A stretch of 64,000 nt of DNA, from NCBI GenBank assembly GCA_024234165.1, contig JACKOP010000001.1, positions 310,001 through 374,000 of the forward strand. Reading direction: 5' to 3'. Source of the stretch: Pseudomonadales bacterium (GTDB lineage Bacteria; Pseudomonadota; Gammaproteobacteria; Pseudomonadales; UBA5518). Of this stretch, positions 8,187-17,331 are shown one piece after another (position 1 is the stretch's first letter; every line of letters starts with the position of its first letter). The notes under the pieces are model-generated. The model did no database searches. It saw only the letters and a list, made by a program, of their open reading frames with translations, and was not told the origin of the DNA. A program made the position numbers and the translations under genes.

Positions 8187-9664
8187 CGCAGCGGATCCTC
8201 GGCAAGGGGTGCGTCGTTGGACAGGGGCACGTAGGCCGGAGGCAGCCCGGTGGCGGCATACTCGACCATGAGCGCGCGTAACAGCGGCGCCATGGGGCTG
8301 TGCGCCGGCGGGTCGGGCAGCACGGGCACCGTAGGCGTGCGCACTGCGTGCAGGCGTCTCGCGGCGCTGGCGTGAGCCGTCTTGTCCAGCGGGTAGAGCG
8401 CACAGATCGGCGTCCCGCTCAGCGGATCGATCAGCTCGACCGTGCGCAGGTCCCAGCGCGCGTAGCGCACCGTGAGCCGTGCGAGGTGGCGGTAGCGCGA
8501 GGGCACCTCGAAGCGTGTGCTCTCGAGCGAGAACGTGCCGTCGGAGCGCCGTTGGGTGCGCACGGCTTCGGTGCGAAACGCCTGGCGCAGCCGCTCGCTC
8601 CCGGGGCACTCGCGCCCGACATCGGTGCCGTCGCCGTAGCGTGCCAGCGGAGAACAGCCGAGTTCGCTGTGCGAACGGCGGTTGTACTCCATCTCGACCC
8701 AGGCCTGCGTGGCCTCGTTCAGCCGCTCGAGCGTGAGCTCTGCGCAGCCCTCGAGCATCGCCATCAGGCGCGACTCCACGCTCGCCCAGAACGTCTCCTG
8801 CTTGGCGTTCTGGTACGGCGAGTACGGCAGCGTGGTCTCGTGCACGATGCCGAGCGTGTGCAGCCCGGCCGTGACCTCGGCGGCCAGCATCGGTGCGCCG
8901 TTGTCGGTCATCAGCGCACGCGGCAACGCGCGCTTCTGCAGCGCTTGCGAGAGCCCGTGCACGAAGGTCTCGGCCGTCTCGGCCAGATACCACTGCAGGT
9001 GGCAGGCAAGACGCGAGTGGTCATCGATCACCCCGAGCAGCACGGGTTTTTGCCACACGCCCGTGCGGCTGAGCACCGGGTGTGTGCCGTGGTGGAAGTC
9101 GGCGTGCCAGAGCGCGTTGGTGTGCGCGCTCTCGTAAGAGCGGACCTCGACCCGCGCGAGCCGTTCGCGTGCTTCGGCGCGAGCGGCGCTGTCGCGCACG
9201 GATCGCCGCGCCTGGCGAAACAACCCCTGCGCCGCAAAGTAGCGGCGCACGCTCGCGTACGAGGGCGCCGCCCCGAGTGCCGGATCCTCGCGCAGCCGTA
9301 CGGCCAGGTTGTCGTAGTGCAGCTGCACCGTCCAGCTCGGGTGCGCGTGGTACTGGGCGTACAGCAGCGCACCGATCGCCGTCGACAGGCTGCGCTGGCG
9401 ACCGGCATCCTTGCGCACCCCGCGGCGTAGTGCCGCCACCGGATCCGTGCGGGCGTTCTTCGCCGCGTAGTACCAGCGCTCGATCGTCGAGCGCCCGAAC
9501 CGCACGGCCTCCCCCGTGACCGGGTGGCGCCAGTGTCGGGCCGCCAGCTGCACCAGCGTCTGCTGCAGCGCACCCGGCTCGGGCGGCGCCGCCAGCAGCG
9601 GACCGATGATCATGAAGCGCAGCCGTGCCCAGCGGTCTCGATCGCCCTCGACCGTCCTGCCCAT
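8183..9664 (-). CDS. Mu-type D,D-35-E transposase (rve integrase core)
   Basis: A 493-residue DNA strand transferase. An N-terminal helix-turn-helix region precedes the integrase core, where the catalytic triad is D189 (WHADFHHG), D254 (MTDNGAPM) and E290 (QNAKQETFW). The 35-residue spacing between the last two is exactly canonical. A C-terminal beta-barrel-like part (SRYRHLARLTVRYARWDLRTVELI) resembles the Mu-type transposase C-terminal domain. The frame is intact. It is the second gene of the module and overlaps the ATPase start by a few bases, implying translational coupling. Confidence 0.9.
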   Translation of the reverse strand: MGRTVEGDRDRWARLRFMIIGPLLAAPPEPGALQQTLVQLAARHWRHPVTGEAVRFGRSTIERWYYAAKNARTDPVAALRRGVRKDAGRQRSLSTAIGALLYAQYHAHPSWTVQLHYDNLAVRLREDPALGAAPSYASVRRYFAAQGLFRQARRSVRDSAARAEARERLARVEVRSYESAHTNALWHADFHHGTHPVLSRTGVWQKPVLLGVIDDHSRLACHLQWYLAETAETFVHGLSQALQKRALPRALMTDNGAPMLAAEVTAGLHTLGIVHETTLPYSPYQNAKQETFWASVESRLMAMLEGCAELTLERLNEATQAWVEMEYNRRSHSELGCSPLARYGDGTDVGRECPGSERLRQAFRTEAVRTQRRSDGTFSLESTRFEVPSRYRHLARLTVRYARWDLRTVELIDPLSGTPICALYPLDKTAHASAARRLHAVRTPTVPVLPDPPAHSPMAPLLRALMVEYAATGLPPAYVPLSNDAPLAEDPLR

Positions 9665-9741
9665 GCGAAATCCCCGTGCGGTGAGTGTATGCGCAGCCTA
9701 CGCAGCTCCTCCCGCCTCGCGGCACCCGCATCGTCTGCGGG

Positions 9742-10317
9742 TCATCCGCGCGCCCTCACCGAACGCGACAGCGGTGCGAGCAGCCGCAGCAGCCCCACCA
9801 CCGAAGTTGCCGAGAAGGCCTCACCCCAGCGTTCCAGCAATCCGCGCGGCAACGCTTGCTCCTCCACTGGCGTGGCCAGTCGTGCCCGGATCGCCGCCCA
9901 CGGCGCACTGGCTGCGAAATCTCTCCGCCACCACCGTCGCCAGCGCTCGAGCGTGCGCAAACCGACCCCGATACGCTCGCACAGTCGCTGCCGGTGCCGC
10001 TCACTCAGACCCTGTGCCAGCGCACACGCCAGCACCACCACGGCGCCCGCAAACACCCGGCGCCCCAGAAAACGCACCGACGACGGCGTCATGCGCCGTC
10101 GGCACCCGTCGCGGGCACAGCAGAAACTCAGGCGTCGCACCCCGTCCGGCCCGAACAGCGCACGCGGCACGCCGCGCGGCTTGCGCGGGTAGTCGGCGCG
10201 ATGCAGCGGCGCACCGCACGCCGGACAGCCGCCAGCGCTCTCCTGCTCCGCCAGGTCGTGATCGATCAGCTGCAAAAACCGCCAGAAGCTGGCATCGCGT
10301 AACAGGGCATGGCACAT
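9742..10317 (-). CDS. Zinc-ribbon/HTH protein of the transposition module
   Basis: A 191-residue protein starting MCHALLRDASFWRFL. A zinc ribbon is suggested by CPAC (C31, C34) and FCCARDGC (C66, C67, C72). A helix-turn-helix-like segment follows at about 108-130 (RLCERIGVGLRTLERWRRWW). The frame is open further upstream, but this ATG begins the structured part. It lies 77 bp before the transposase on the same strand and is the first gene of the module. A zinc ribbon followed by an HTH recalls target-site proteins such as TniQ, but I see no direct sequence match, and it may be a regulator or an end-binding protein. Confidence 0.65.
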   Translation of the reverse strand: MCHALLRDASFWRFLQLIDHDLAEQESAGGCPACGAPLHRADYPRKPRGVPRALFGPDGVRRLSFCCARDGCRRRMTPSSVRFLGRRVFAGAVVVLACALAQGLSERHRQRLCERIGVGLRTLERWRRWWRRDFAASAPWAAIRARLATPVEEQALPRGLLERWGEAFSATSVVGLLRLLAPLSRSVRARG

Positions 10318-10498
10318 TGGAGTGGTCTCGCATTCTTGGTCGAACACGAGACAACCCCCTCGGAGGGCTTCTTGCAAGCTCTTCGAGGGGGCCTTGCTTC
10401 CGCTCCTCACCAACCGTGACAAAAAACGGCCGGAAATCCCTCAGATAGTCTGGTCAAGCTCATCAGGGCAACAGTAAGGGGCTGAGCTTCAGCGGTTC
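10318..10498. other. Junction between transposition module and CRISPR array
   Basis: A non-coding stretch between the module and the trailer end of the array. It holds the inverted repeat CCCCCTCG (10355-10362) / CGAGGGGG (10384-10391), which could be a transcription terminator for the array read leftwards or part of a transposon end. No gene is seen. Confidence 0.4.
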
Positions 10499-13400
10499 GT
10501 TTCAATCCTCGCCCCCCGAGTTCGGGGGGCGCATCAGCAGAGCACGGTGCTATGCAAGCATTTCAATGTATGGTTTCAATCCTCGCCCCCGAGTTCGGGG
10601 GGCGCATCAACGGGAAGACCGGCTACGCCGGTGTTGATCAGAGTGTTTCAATCCTCGCCCCCGAGTTCGGGGGCGCCATCTGGATAAAGGTATGGATCGG
10701 CGAAATGCGGGCGTGTTTCAATCCTCGCCCCGAGTTCGGGGGCGCATCTGAGACGGCACCAGCAGCCCCCACCGCGACGCCAGTTTCAATCCTCGCCCCC
10801 GAGTTCGGGGGCGCATCCGCTGCAGGGTCGCCTCGCCGAACTGCGAGTCGTCGTTTCAATCCTCGCCCCCGAGTTCGGGGGCGCATCCCGTTTCCCGCTC
10901 GTGCCGCGATGATCATCAGCGCGTTTCAATCCTCGCCCCCGAGTTCGGGGGGCGCATCGTTGCCGGCTCTACCTGCCAGATCCCGAGCGCAGGTTTCAAT
11001 CCTCGCCCCCGAGTTCGGGGGCGCATCTGTCGCCTCGGCGCCATTTATCCGCGTCCAGCCGGTTTCAATCCTCGCCCCCGAGTTCGGGGCGCATCGGTCC
11101 GCTGGGCGATGGATCAGCAGTGCCTCACATCGTTTCAATCCTCGCCCCCGAGTTCGGGGGCGCATCCTGCTCCGGCGTGGCGTCGTGTTGGGTCAGGTTC
11201 AGGTTTCAATCCTCGCCCCCGAGTTCGGGGGCGCATCCGTCATGCGGCGCATTCCTTGCACTTATTCAAGCGTTTCAATCCTCGCCCCCGAGTTCGGGGG
11301 CGCATCGCTACCCGCCGCACACTGCGCGGGGCCGGCCGCCTGTTTCAATCCTCGCCCCCCGAGTTCGGGGGCGCATCGCCTCGCAGATCTGCGCCGTCAG
11401 GCCGATGCTCTGTTTCAATCCTCGCCCCCGAGTTCGGGGGCGCATCATATTCGGAATATCGATGATCTGAGTTTCACATTCGTTTCAATCCTCGCCCCCC
11501 CGAGTTCGGGGGCGCATCCGATGATGGCACGCACCTCGGCGTCGGCGTCGACGTTTCAATCCTCGCCCCCGAGTTCGGGGGCGCATCGCGTCCTTGCCCT
11601 TGAACTCATCGATGTTGGCGGAGTTTCAATCCTCGCCCCCGAGTTCGGGGCGCATCTTCGCGCGCCCCGAAGTCGTCGTCCCAGTCTGTTTCAATCCTCG
11701 CCCCCGAGTTCGGGGGCGCATCTCCGAGCAGGCATTGCCGTCGTTGAGAAGCTCATTGTTTCAATCCTCGCCCCCGAGTTCGGGGGCGCATCGTCACCTC
11801 AGTCGAGGACGTTCATCCCGGCACGCGTGTTTCAATCCTCGCCCCCGAGTTCGGGGGGCGCATCGCCTGCCGGGCAGGTACTCAGTCATGGCTTGCGTGT
11901 TTCAATCCTCGCCCCCGAGTTCGGGGCGCATCCAGTGACCAGAAGTCGATCGCCCCGCCGGTGATCGTTTCAATCCTCGCCCCCCGAGTTCGGGGGCGCA
12001 TCGCTGGAAAAGTGAGTCGCCCACGTATCGGCAGCGCTGTTTCAATCCTCGCCCCCGAGTTCGGGGGCGCATCCTCATTCTGGCCCACTCCCCGTACGCA
12101 TCATCTTGTTTCAATCCTCGCCCCCGAGTTCGGGGGCGCATCGGTCCCAGAGCGCATATCGTTGGCCAGCATCAGGGTTTCAATCCTCGCCCCCCCGAGT
12201 TCGGGGGCGCATCCGTCGCCACATTCAAAGGGGAGAACGTCTTGAGTTTCAATCCTCGCCCCCGAGTTCGGGGGCGCATCCCAGCGTCGCACGGTGGAGG
12301 TTCCTGTGTATCGCGTTTCAATCCTCGCCCCCGAGTTCGGGGGCGCATCGCACTCTGCCTCACATTGCGCCACCCGTTACGGTTTCAATCCTCGCCCCCG
12401 AGTTCGGGGGCGCATCGATGGATCGCTCGTGCGAGTCCACCCCGCCACGAGTTTCAATCCTCGCCCCCGAGTTCGGGGGCGCATCATACTAGTTCCATCA
12501 ATCAGGCAGGAGAACACACCATGTTTCAATCCTCGCCCCCGAGTTCGGGGGGGCGCATCGCTATATGCGCCCTTGGCGTACAGATCGCGCACAGTTTCAA
12601 TCCTCGCCCCCGAGTTCGGGGGCGCATCCTACACGCATCCTCCTCGCACATGCACAGCGTGTTTCAATCCTCGCCCCCGAGTTCGGGGGCGCATCGTTGT
12701 TGAGCGGCTTCCCAACCATGCGCTTGAATGTTTCAATCCTCGCCCCCGAGTTCGGGGGCGCATCGCGGGGCGACGGAATACCGTCGCGCACCGCAGGGTT
12801 TCAATCCTCGCCCCCGAGTTCGGGGGCGCATCGGCAACGCGCGCGTCATCAACGACGCGCAGTACGTTTCAATCCTCGCCCCCCGAGTTCGGGGCGCATC
12901 CAAGGTCGGCAAGATCCTCGGCGTTGCCACGGTCGTTTCAATCCTCGCCCCCGAGTTCGGGGGGCGCATCGTCTCCGGCGCGGTCATCGCGCAGGGCGAA
13001 ACCTGTTTCAATCCTCGCCCCCCGAGTTCGGGGGCGCATCCGCTGAGCAGGCTGCAGTACGCCGCGAAGCTGAGCGTTTCAATCCTCGCCCCCGAGTTCG
13101 GGGCGCATCATCCTTGCAGGGCTGGCGCGACGCGCCGGACGAAAAAGTTTCAATCCTCGCCCCCGAGTTCGGGGCGCATCCGCTGAGCAGGCTGCAGTAC
13201 GCCGCGAAGCTGAGCGTTTCAATCCTCGCCCCCCGAGTTCGGGGGGCGCATCGCTGCTGGGGCTGGCGCGACGCGCCGGACGAAAAAGTTTCAATCCTCG
13301 CCCCCCGAGTTCGGGGGGCGCATCAACAGCCGCCGCGCCAGCTCGCACGTCCACGACGGTTTCAATCCTCGCCCCCCGAGTTCGGGGGCGCATCCCATGC

Positions 13401-14880
13401 GGCCACCTCATACCGAATCGAGCCATCAGTTTCAATCCTCGCCCCCCGAGTTCGGGGGCGCATCTTGATGCCGCGCTCGATGATCATCTGATGCGCGGTA
13501 GTTTCAATCCTCGCCCCCGAGTTCGGGGGGCGCATCCCGGAGGAACGTGAAACGACGTTGCTTGCTGAGTGAGTTTCAATCCTCGCCCCCGAGTTCGGGG
13601 GCGCATCCCCAGACTTCCGACGGTTCGACCGCTGCCATTGCATGTTTCAATCCTCGCCCCCGAGTTCGGGGGCGCATCATCTAACTGCGCAGCCGATCAC
13701 GTGCGGTTTCGGAGTTTCAATCCTCGCCCCCGAGTTCGGGGGCGCATCACCCGACCAGCCCATGACCGAACGATATGCACGTGTTTCAATCCTCGCCCCC
13801 CGAGTTCGGGGGCGCATCCGCCACAGGCCAGCGCAGCGTGACGCTGTTCGCTATGTTTCAATCCTCGCCCCCGAGTTCGGGGGCGCATCCCGGCACCAGC
13901 GTGGAGCCGTCGATGCGTGTCTTGTTTCAATCCTCGCCCCCCGAGTTCGGGGGCGCATCATCTGAAAGGCCGTCATGCACAGCGGGGTCGGCATGTTTCA
14001 ATCCTCGCCCCCCGAGTTCGGGGGCGCATCGCCGGTGAGCGTCGTCCAGTAGCAATCCCGATAAGTTTCAATCTCGCCCCCGAGTTCGGGGGCGCATCCG
14101 CTCGTCGATTGCTGCATTGATGCAGCGCTCGATGTTTCAATCCTCGCCCCCGAGTTCGGGGGGCGCATCCTTCATCCCAACTCATGTACCCGGCCTGCTT
14201 GACCTTGTTTCAATCCTCGCCCCCCGAGTTCGGGGGGCGCAATCTAAACGGGTACGGCGGGAGGGTTGGCGGCCAGTTGTTTCAATCCTCGCCCCCGAGT
14301 TCGGGGGCGCATCCTCGAAGCTGAGAGCGAGCACCTCCGGGCTGGCGGTTTCAATCCTCGCCCCCGAGTTCGGGGGCGCATCCTGCGCCGGGTCAGGAAG
14401 AACTTGGCGCTGGTGTCGTTTCAATCCTCGCCCCCGAGTTCGGGCGCGCATCCAGCTTGCACAGCGCTTCGAAGGCGTTGCGGCCGATGTTTCAATCCTC
14501 GCCCCCCGAGTTCGGGGGCGCATCGAACCCTTCATGGATGGCGGCCGCAGATCACCGCTGTTTCAATCCTCGCCCCCCGAGTTCGGGGGCGCATCCGCAG
14601 GTACGTTTCGCCGCCCTCGGTCTCGACGTAGGTTTCAATCCTCGCCCCCGAGTTCGGGGGCGCTATCAGTCACGCAGAGCGCGTTCTGACATGGATTTCC
14701 TGTTTCAATCCTCGCCCCCGAGTTCGGGGGGCGCATCGATTCCGTGGCTGTTCGGCACGCGGAAGATCAAGGTTTCAATCCTCGCCCCCCGAGTTCGGGG
14801 GGCGCATCCCTTCAACGCCACGCCAGTCACGCTGAATACCGAAGTTTCAATCCTCGCCCCCCGAGTTCGGGGGGCGCATC
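10499..14880 (-). CRISPR. Type I-C CRISPR array, 63 repeats and 62 spacers
   Basis: The repeat is about 35 bp. On the plus strand it starts GTTTCAATCCTCGCCCCC and ends GGGGGCGCATC, so the transcript (minus strand) has repeats ending in ATTGAAAC, the type I-C signature. The repeat centre is a strong hairpin, GCCCCCGA/TTCGGGGGC. I counted 63 repeats with a period near 70 bp and spacers of about 33-37 nt. The leader side is at 14880, next to cas2. Copies differ in the length of the C run (4 to 7) and the G run (4 to 7), and a few carry other single-base changes (repeats at 10645, 14065, 14207, 14418, 14632). Transcripts are expected to be cut by Cas5c. Confidence 0.97.
13041..13287. repeat. Duplicated spacer pair inside the array
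   Basis: The spacer at 13041-13075 is repeated exactly at 13181-13215. The spacer after each copy (13110-13146 and 13253-13287) shares its last 27 bases (GGCTGGCGCGACGCG followed by CCGGACGAAAAA), but the first 8-10 bases differ. This is a two-unit tandem duplication of about 140 bp, with a change in the second spacer on the side away from the seed. Confidence 0.85.
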
Positions 14881-15069
14881 CGTTCGCGCGTAACAGGCTG
14901 ATTTCACGGAATTTTCGGACCGCTTTGCGCGAACCGACGCTCGAACTGTTTCCCGCGAATCCATCGGATTCCCGATTGGCTTTCGCCAGCCTGAAAAATC
15001 AACTTCTTACGTCCCGCGCGAACCTCACTGCAATATCACCACCGCTTCATGTTCGCGCTGCGGACTACT
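14881..15069 (-). promoter_or_regulatory. CRISPR leader
   Basis: The 189 bp between the cas2 stop and the first (leader-proximal) repeat is less GC-rich than the array. It has A/T tracts (TTGATTTTTCAGGCTGG on the minus strand) and no gene. By position it must carry the array promoter and the signals that direct new spacers to the repeat at 14844-14880. No IHF site or -10/-35 pair could be assigned with confidence. Confidence 0.75.
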
Positions 15070-15360
15070 CTACACCACCAATGGACCTTCGAAATCCGTT
15101 GCCCTGAAAATTCCATGCTGTCGCACCTCACAGCCGCGCGTATCGGGCATGCGGTAGAGGCGGAGGTTGTCCTCCTCTAGATTGATTTCCGACAGCAGGC
15201 GCCGCTCCAGTTCTTCCATCTTCGCGAGGTCGATCTGGCACTCGAACACCGATTTCTGCACGCGCTGACCGACACCCTCACATGCGCGCGCCACGCGCCG
15301 CAGGCGACGACGCCCTACGCGGGTTTCGGTATTGACGTCATAGCAAACGATCACCAACAT
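15070..15360 (-). CDS. cas2: CRISPR adaptation protein Cas2
   Basis: A 96-residue ferredoxin-fold protein that forms the structural core of the Cas1-Cas2 integrase during spacer acquisition. It starts MLVIVCYDVNTE, the conserved first strand with the family aspartate at position 8. RRLRRVARACEGVGQRVQKSVFEC is the typical alpha1-beta2 region. It begins 3 bp after the cas1 stop, with GAGGTGATCC as ribosome-binding site, and is the last gene of the cas operon, next to the leader. Confidence 0.96.
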   Translation of the reverse strand: MLVIVCYDVNTETRVGRRRLRRVARACEGVGQRVQKSVFECQIDLAKMEELERRLLSEINLEEDNLRLYRMPDTRGCEVRQHGIFRATDFEGPLVV

Positions 15361-15363
15361 GGA

Positions 15364-16395
15364 TCACCTCATGAGGAACGGCACGTAATCATCCATATCG
15401 CCGCGCAGTGTGCGGGCGAGCAGGCGTGCCTGCAGCTGCGGCAGCAAGCCGAGCGCGACCGGCTCCTCCAGCAGCGGATGGGAAATCTCTTCCCGTTTTC
15501 TCTCCTGCCAGGCCACCACCACAGCTTTGCGGCCCCGTTCGTCCAGGGTGACGCCGCCGCCCTCATGCAGCATAAAGTCGTCCATGCTCAACTGCCCGCG
15601 ATTGACGAGCGTCAGGGCAAGGCGGTCGGCCTGATGGCGGAACTCTTCCATCAAGTCGAGCGCGAGCGCGGCGCGCCCAGGCCTCAGGGCATGGAGAAAA
15701 CCCAACTGCGGATCCAATCCCACCGACTCCACCGCCGAGCGGCAATCGTTCATCAGCATGGAATAGAGAAAGGACAGCAAGGCATTCATGCGATCCCTGG
15801 GTGGGCGACGGGTGCGCCCATCGAGGGTGAAATTCGCCCGCGCGTCACCTCGAACGAGAAAATTGAAGCAACCGAAATACTGCCGGGCCGCTTCTCCCTC
15901 AATGCCACGAACCGTATCCAAATCTCTGGCGGCCGGCAGCGCACGCAAGGATGCCGCCAGATCGTTCGCGCCACGCGACAGGGCCGCGACATCCGATTCG
16001 GACTTCACTTCGCGCGCACCGCGCAACAACACCTGCCGACAGTTACGCAGTTTGCCCGCCACGCAGGCCCGCGCCACCTCCAGCGCAAACGCTCCATCGC
16101 TCGCCCTCTCGTGTTGGGCGCGGCGCAGCAGGATGTTGCCCGACACCGGCCCTTCCAGCCGCGCCTTGAAACGGCCATTGCCATCCAGCAGCACCAGGCT
16201 CTGACCTTGATCCGCCAGCCGGTGCATCAGCGCCGGCGAGACCAACACGTTGCCGAAAACGACTACCCCTCCGAGGTGATGCAGTGGCACACGCAACTTC
16301 GTCTCGCGCTCGACTTCGATACGCACCGTGTCGTTGTCGAGATGCAGATATGCATGAGGCGTAGTGACGTACAGGGTATTGAGCAGCGTGCGCAC
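15364..16395 (-). CDS. cas1: CRISPR integrase Cas1 (type I-C)
   Basis: A 343-residue metal-dependent integrase that inserts new spacers at the leader end, working with Cas2 and Cas4. The conserved glutamate lies in RGIEGEAARQYFGCF. The histidine and acidic residues lie in LGFLHALRPGRAALALDLMEEFR, so all catalytic positions appear present. The start is a GTG placed 2 bp after the cas4 stop. Length and sequence features match type I-C Cas1. Adaptation should be functional if the leader is intact. Confidence 0.96.
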   Translation of the reverse strand: MRTLLNTLYVTTPHAYLHLDNDTVRIEVERETKLRVPLHHLGGVVVFGNVLVSPALMHRLADQGQSLVLLDGNGRFKARLEGPVSGNILLRRAQHERASDGAFALEVARACVAGKLRNCRQVLLRGAREVKSESDVAALSRGANDLAASLRALPAARDLDTVRGIEGEAARQYFGCFNFLVRGDARANFTLDGRTRRPPRDRMNALLSFLYSMLMNDCRSAVESVGLDPQLGFLHALRPGRAALALDLMEEFRHQADRLALTLVNRGQLSMDDFMLHEGGGVTLDERGRKAVVVAWQERKREEISHPLLEEPVALGLLPQLQARLLARTLRGDMDDYVPFLMR

Positions 16396-16397
16396 GG

Positions 16398-17060
16398 TCA
16401 GCTTCCTTTGCCATTTGGCTCGAACAGCGTTTCTGCGAGATGCCGCCAGCGCTCACGCCCGGCTAGCACTTCAGGCTGGCAAATCTCGACAAGCGAGCAC
16501 TCCTTGCAGCGCTTGTCATTGACGGGCGGCGGCAAAGTCAGCGCCCGCAGGGCAGCCCGTACCTCGGCGACACAACTCTCGACCGCCGAGCGCAACTCCA
16601 GCGTGATCGCGACCTCTCTTCTGCGACGGGAACTGGCATGGTAGATAGCGCCCAAAGGCACCTGCTTGCCGGTCATCTCCTCCAGACACAGCGCCTGGGC
16701 AGCGAGCTGGATGTCGTCATTGATCCATTTCTTGCGCGCGCCATGCTTGTATTCCACCGGGTAGGGCGTGCCGTCAGAAAGAAACTCGACCACGTCGCAC
16801 TTGCCTACCAGCCCCAGTCGATCCGACCAGACTTGCAGCGCAGTCTCCATCCGCCGGTCACCCGATATTGCATGGCGCACTTCGTCAGCTCTTGCATGCT
16901 CCGCCGTGCCACGCAACGTATGAATGTTGTCGGCGTACTCTCCTTCCATGTGAATCAGGCAGCAGCGGCGCGGGCAGTAGGTCCAGTGATTCAGCGCCGA
17001 GAGCGGAATCAGCTCTGCATCGTTCAGCACCGGGCTGTTAATATTCATGGTATTCGGCAT
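16398..17060 (-). CDS. cas4: CRISPR adaptation nuclease Cas4
   Basis: A 220-residue RecB-like nuclease that trims prespacers and selects those with a proper PAM. The four cysteines for the iron-sulfur cluster are C29 (YCPRRC) and C185, C188, C194 (CKECSLVEIC). RecB-type catalytic residues are suggested by H56, D89 (GKCDVVEF), E103 and K105 (VEYKHG). A second possible start (MNINSP) lies 12 bp downstream. Upstream, instead of cas7, there is a toxin-antitoxin pair on the opposite strand whose start codon is only 19 bp away, so cas4-cas1-cas2 may need their own promoter or read-through from cas7. Confidence 0.95.
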   Translation of the reverse strand: MPNTMNINSPVLNDAELIPLSALNHWTYCPRRCCLIHMEGEYADNIHTLRGTAEHARADEVRHAISGDRRMETALQVWSDRLGLVGKCDVVEFLSDGTPYPVEYKHGARKKWINDDIQLAAQALCLEEMTGKQVPLGAIYHASSRRRREVAITLELRSAVESCVAEVRAALRALTLPPPVNDKRCKECSLVEICQPEVLAGRERWRHLAETLFEPNGKGS

Positions 17061-17079
17061 TCTTGACGGAGGTTCTCAA

Positions 17080-17331
17080 ATGGCGGCTATCCTGAAAGAC
17101 ATCGAAGCCAAAGCCTTGGAGTTGTCGCCCAAGGAGCGCGGCAGCCTGATACACAGCCTGATCATGAGTCTCGACGGCCCGACAGAGGAAACACCGGAGG
17201 AAATCGCCAAGGCGTGGGACGAGGAAATCGCCCGGCGCATCGCGGATATTGAGTCGGGACGGATGCAGTGCGTCCCGGCTGACGAGGTGTTCAACGAGCT
17301 CGACGCCATCATCCGCGAATACGACAAGTGA
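17080..17331 (+). CDS. Addiction-module antitoxin (TIGR02574-like)
   Basis: An 83-residue acidic protein of the 'putative addiction module component' family (Unstab_antitox): LSPKERGSLIHSLIMSLDG near the start and the AKAWDEEIARRIADIESG block. It normally binds and inactivates a RelE/ParE toxin and represses its own promoter. The ATG at 17080 follows a good GGAGG with 7-bp spacing. Its stop overlaps the GTG of the toxin (GTGA), so the pair is translationally coupled. It reads against the cas operon, and its promoter must lie within the first codons of cas4. Confidence 0.88.
   Translation: MAAILKDIEAKALELSPKERGSLIHSLIMSLDGPTEETPEEIAKAWDEEIARRIADIESGRMQCVPADEVFNELDAIIREYDK

Larger units (their letters stand above)
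7090..10317 (-). mobile_element. Mu/Tn7-like four-gene transposition module (ends not defined)
   Basis: Four minus-strand genes in transposon-like order: zinc-ribbon/HTH protein, D,D-35-E transposase, ExeA/TniB-type AAA+ ATPase and a small protein. A transposase paired with an AAA+ partner is the hallmark of the Mu, Tn7, Tn5053 and IS21 groups. I could not find convincing terminal repeats: TGTGATATTG at 6975 and an inverted TGTCACGGTTG ending at 10421 are only a weak match without a target duplication. Neither a TnsA-like nuclease nor a recognisable TniQ is present. The broken ATPase suggests the element is no longer autonomous. Confidence 0.7.

Noticed and set aside
10552..14689. Long plus-strand frames across the array encoding repeated SILAPEFGGAS-like peptides
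   Set aside because: They are the CRISPR repeat translated in frame because repeat plus spacer lengths are often multiples of three; no start site or family fits, and all frames show the same effect.
7090..14880. CRISPR-associated transposon (CAST)
   Set aside because: CASTs carry nuclease-less Cascade or Cas12k inside the transposon together with TniQ. Here a complete I-C operon with HD-bearing Cas3 and adaptation genes lies outside the module, and no clear TniQ is present.
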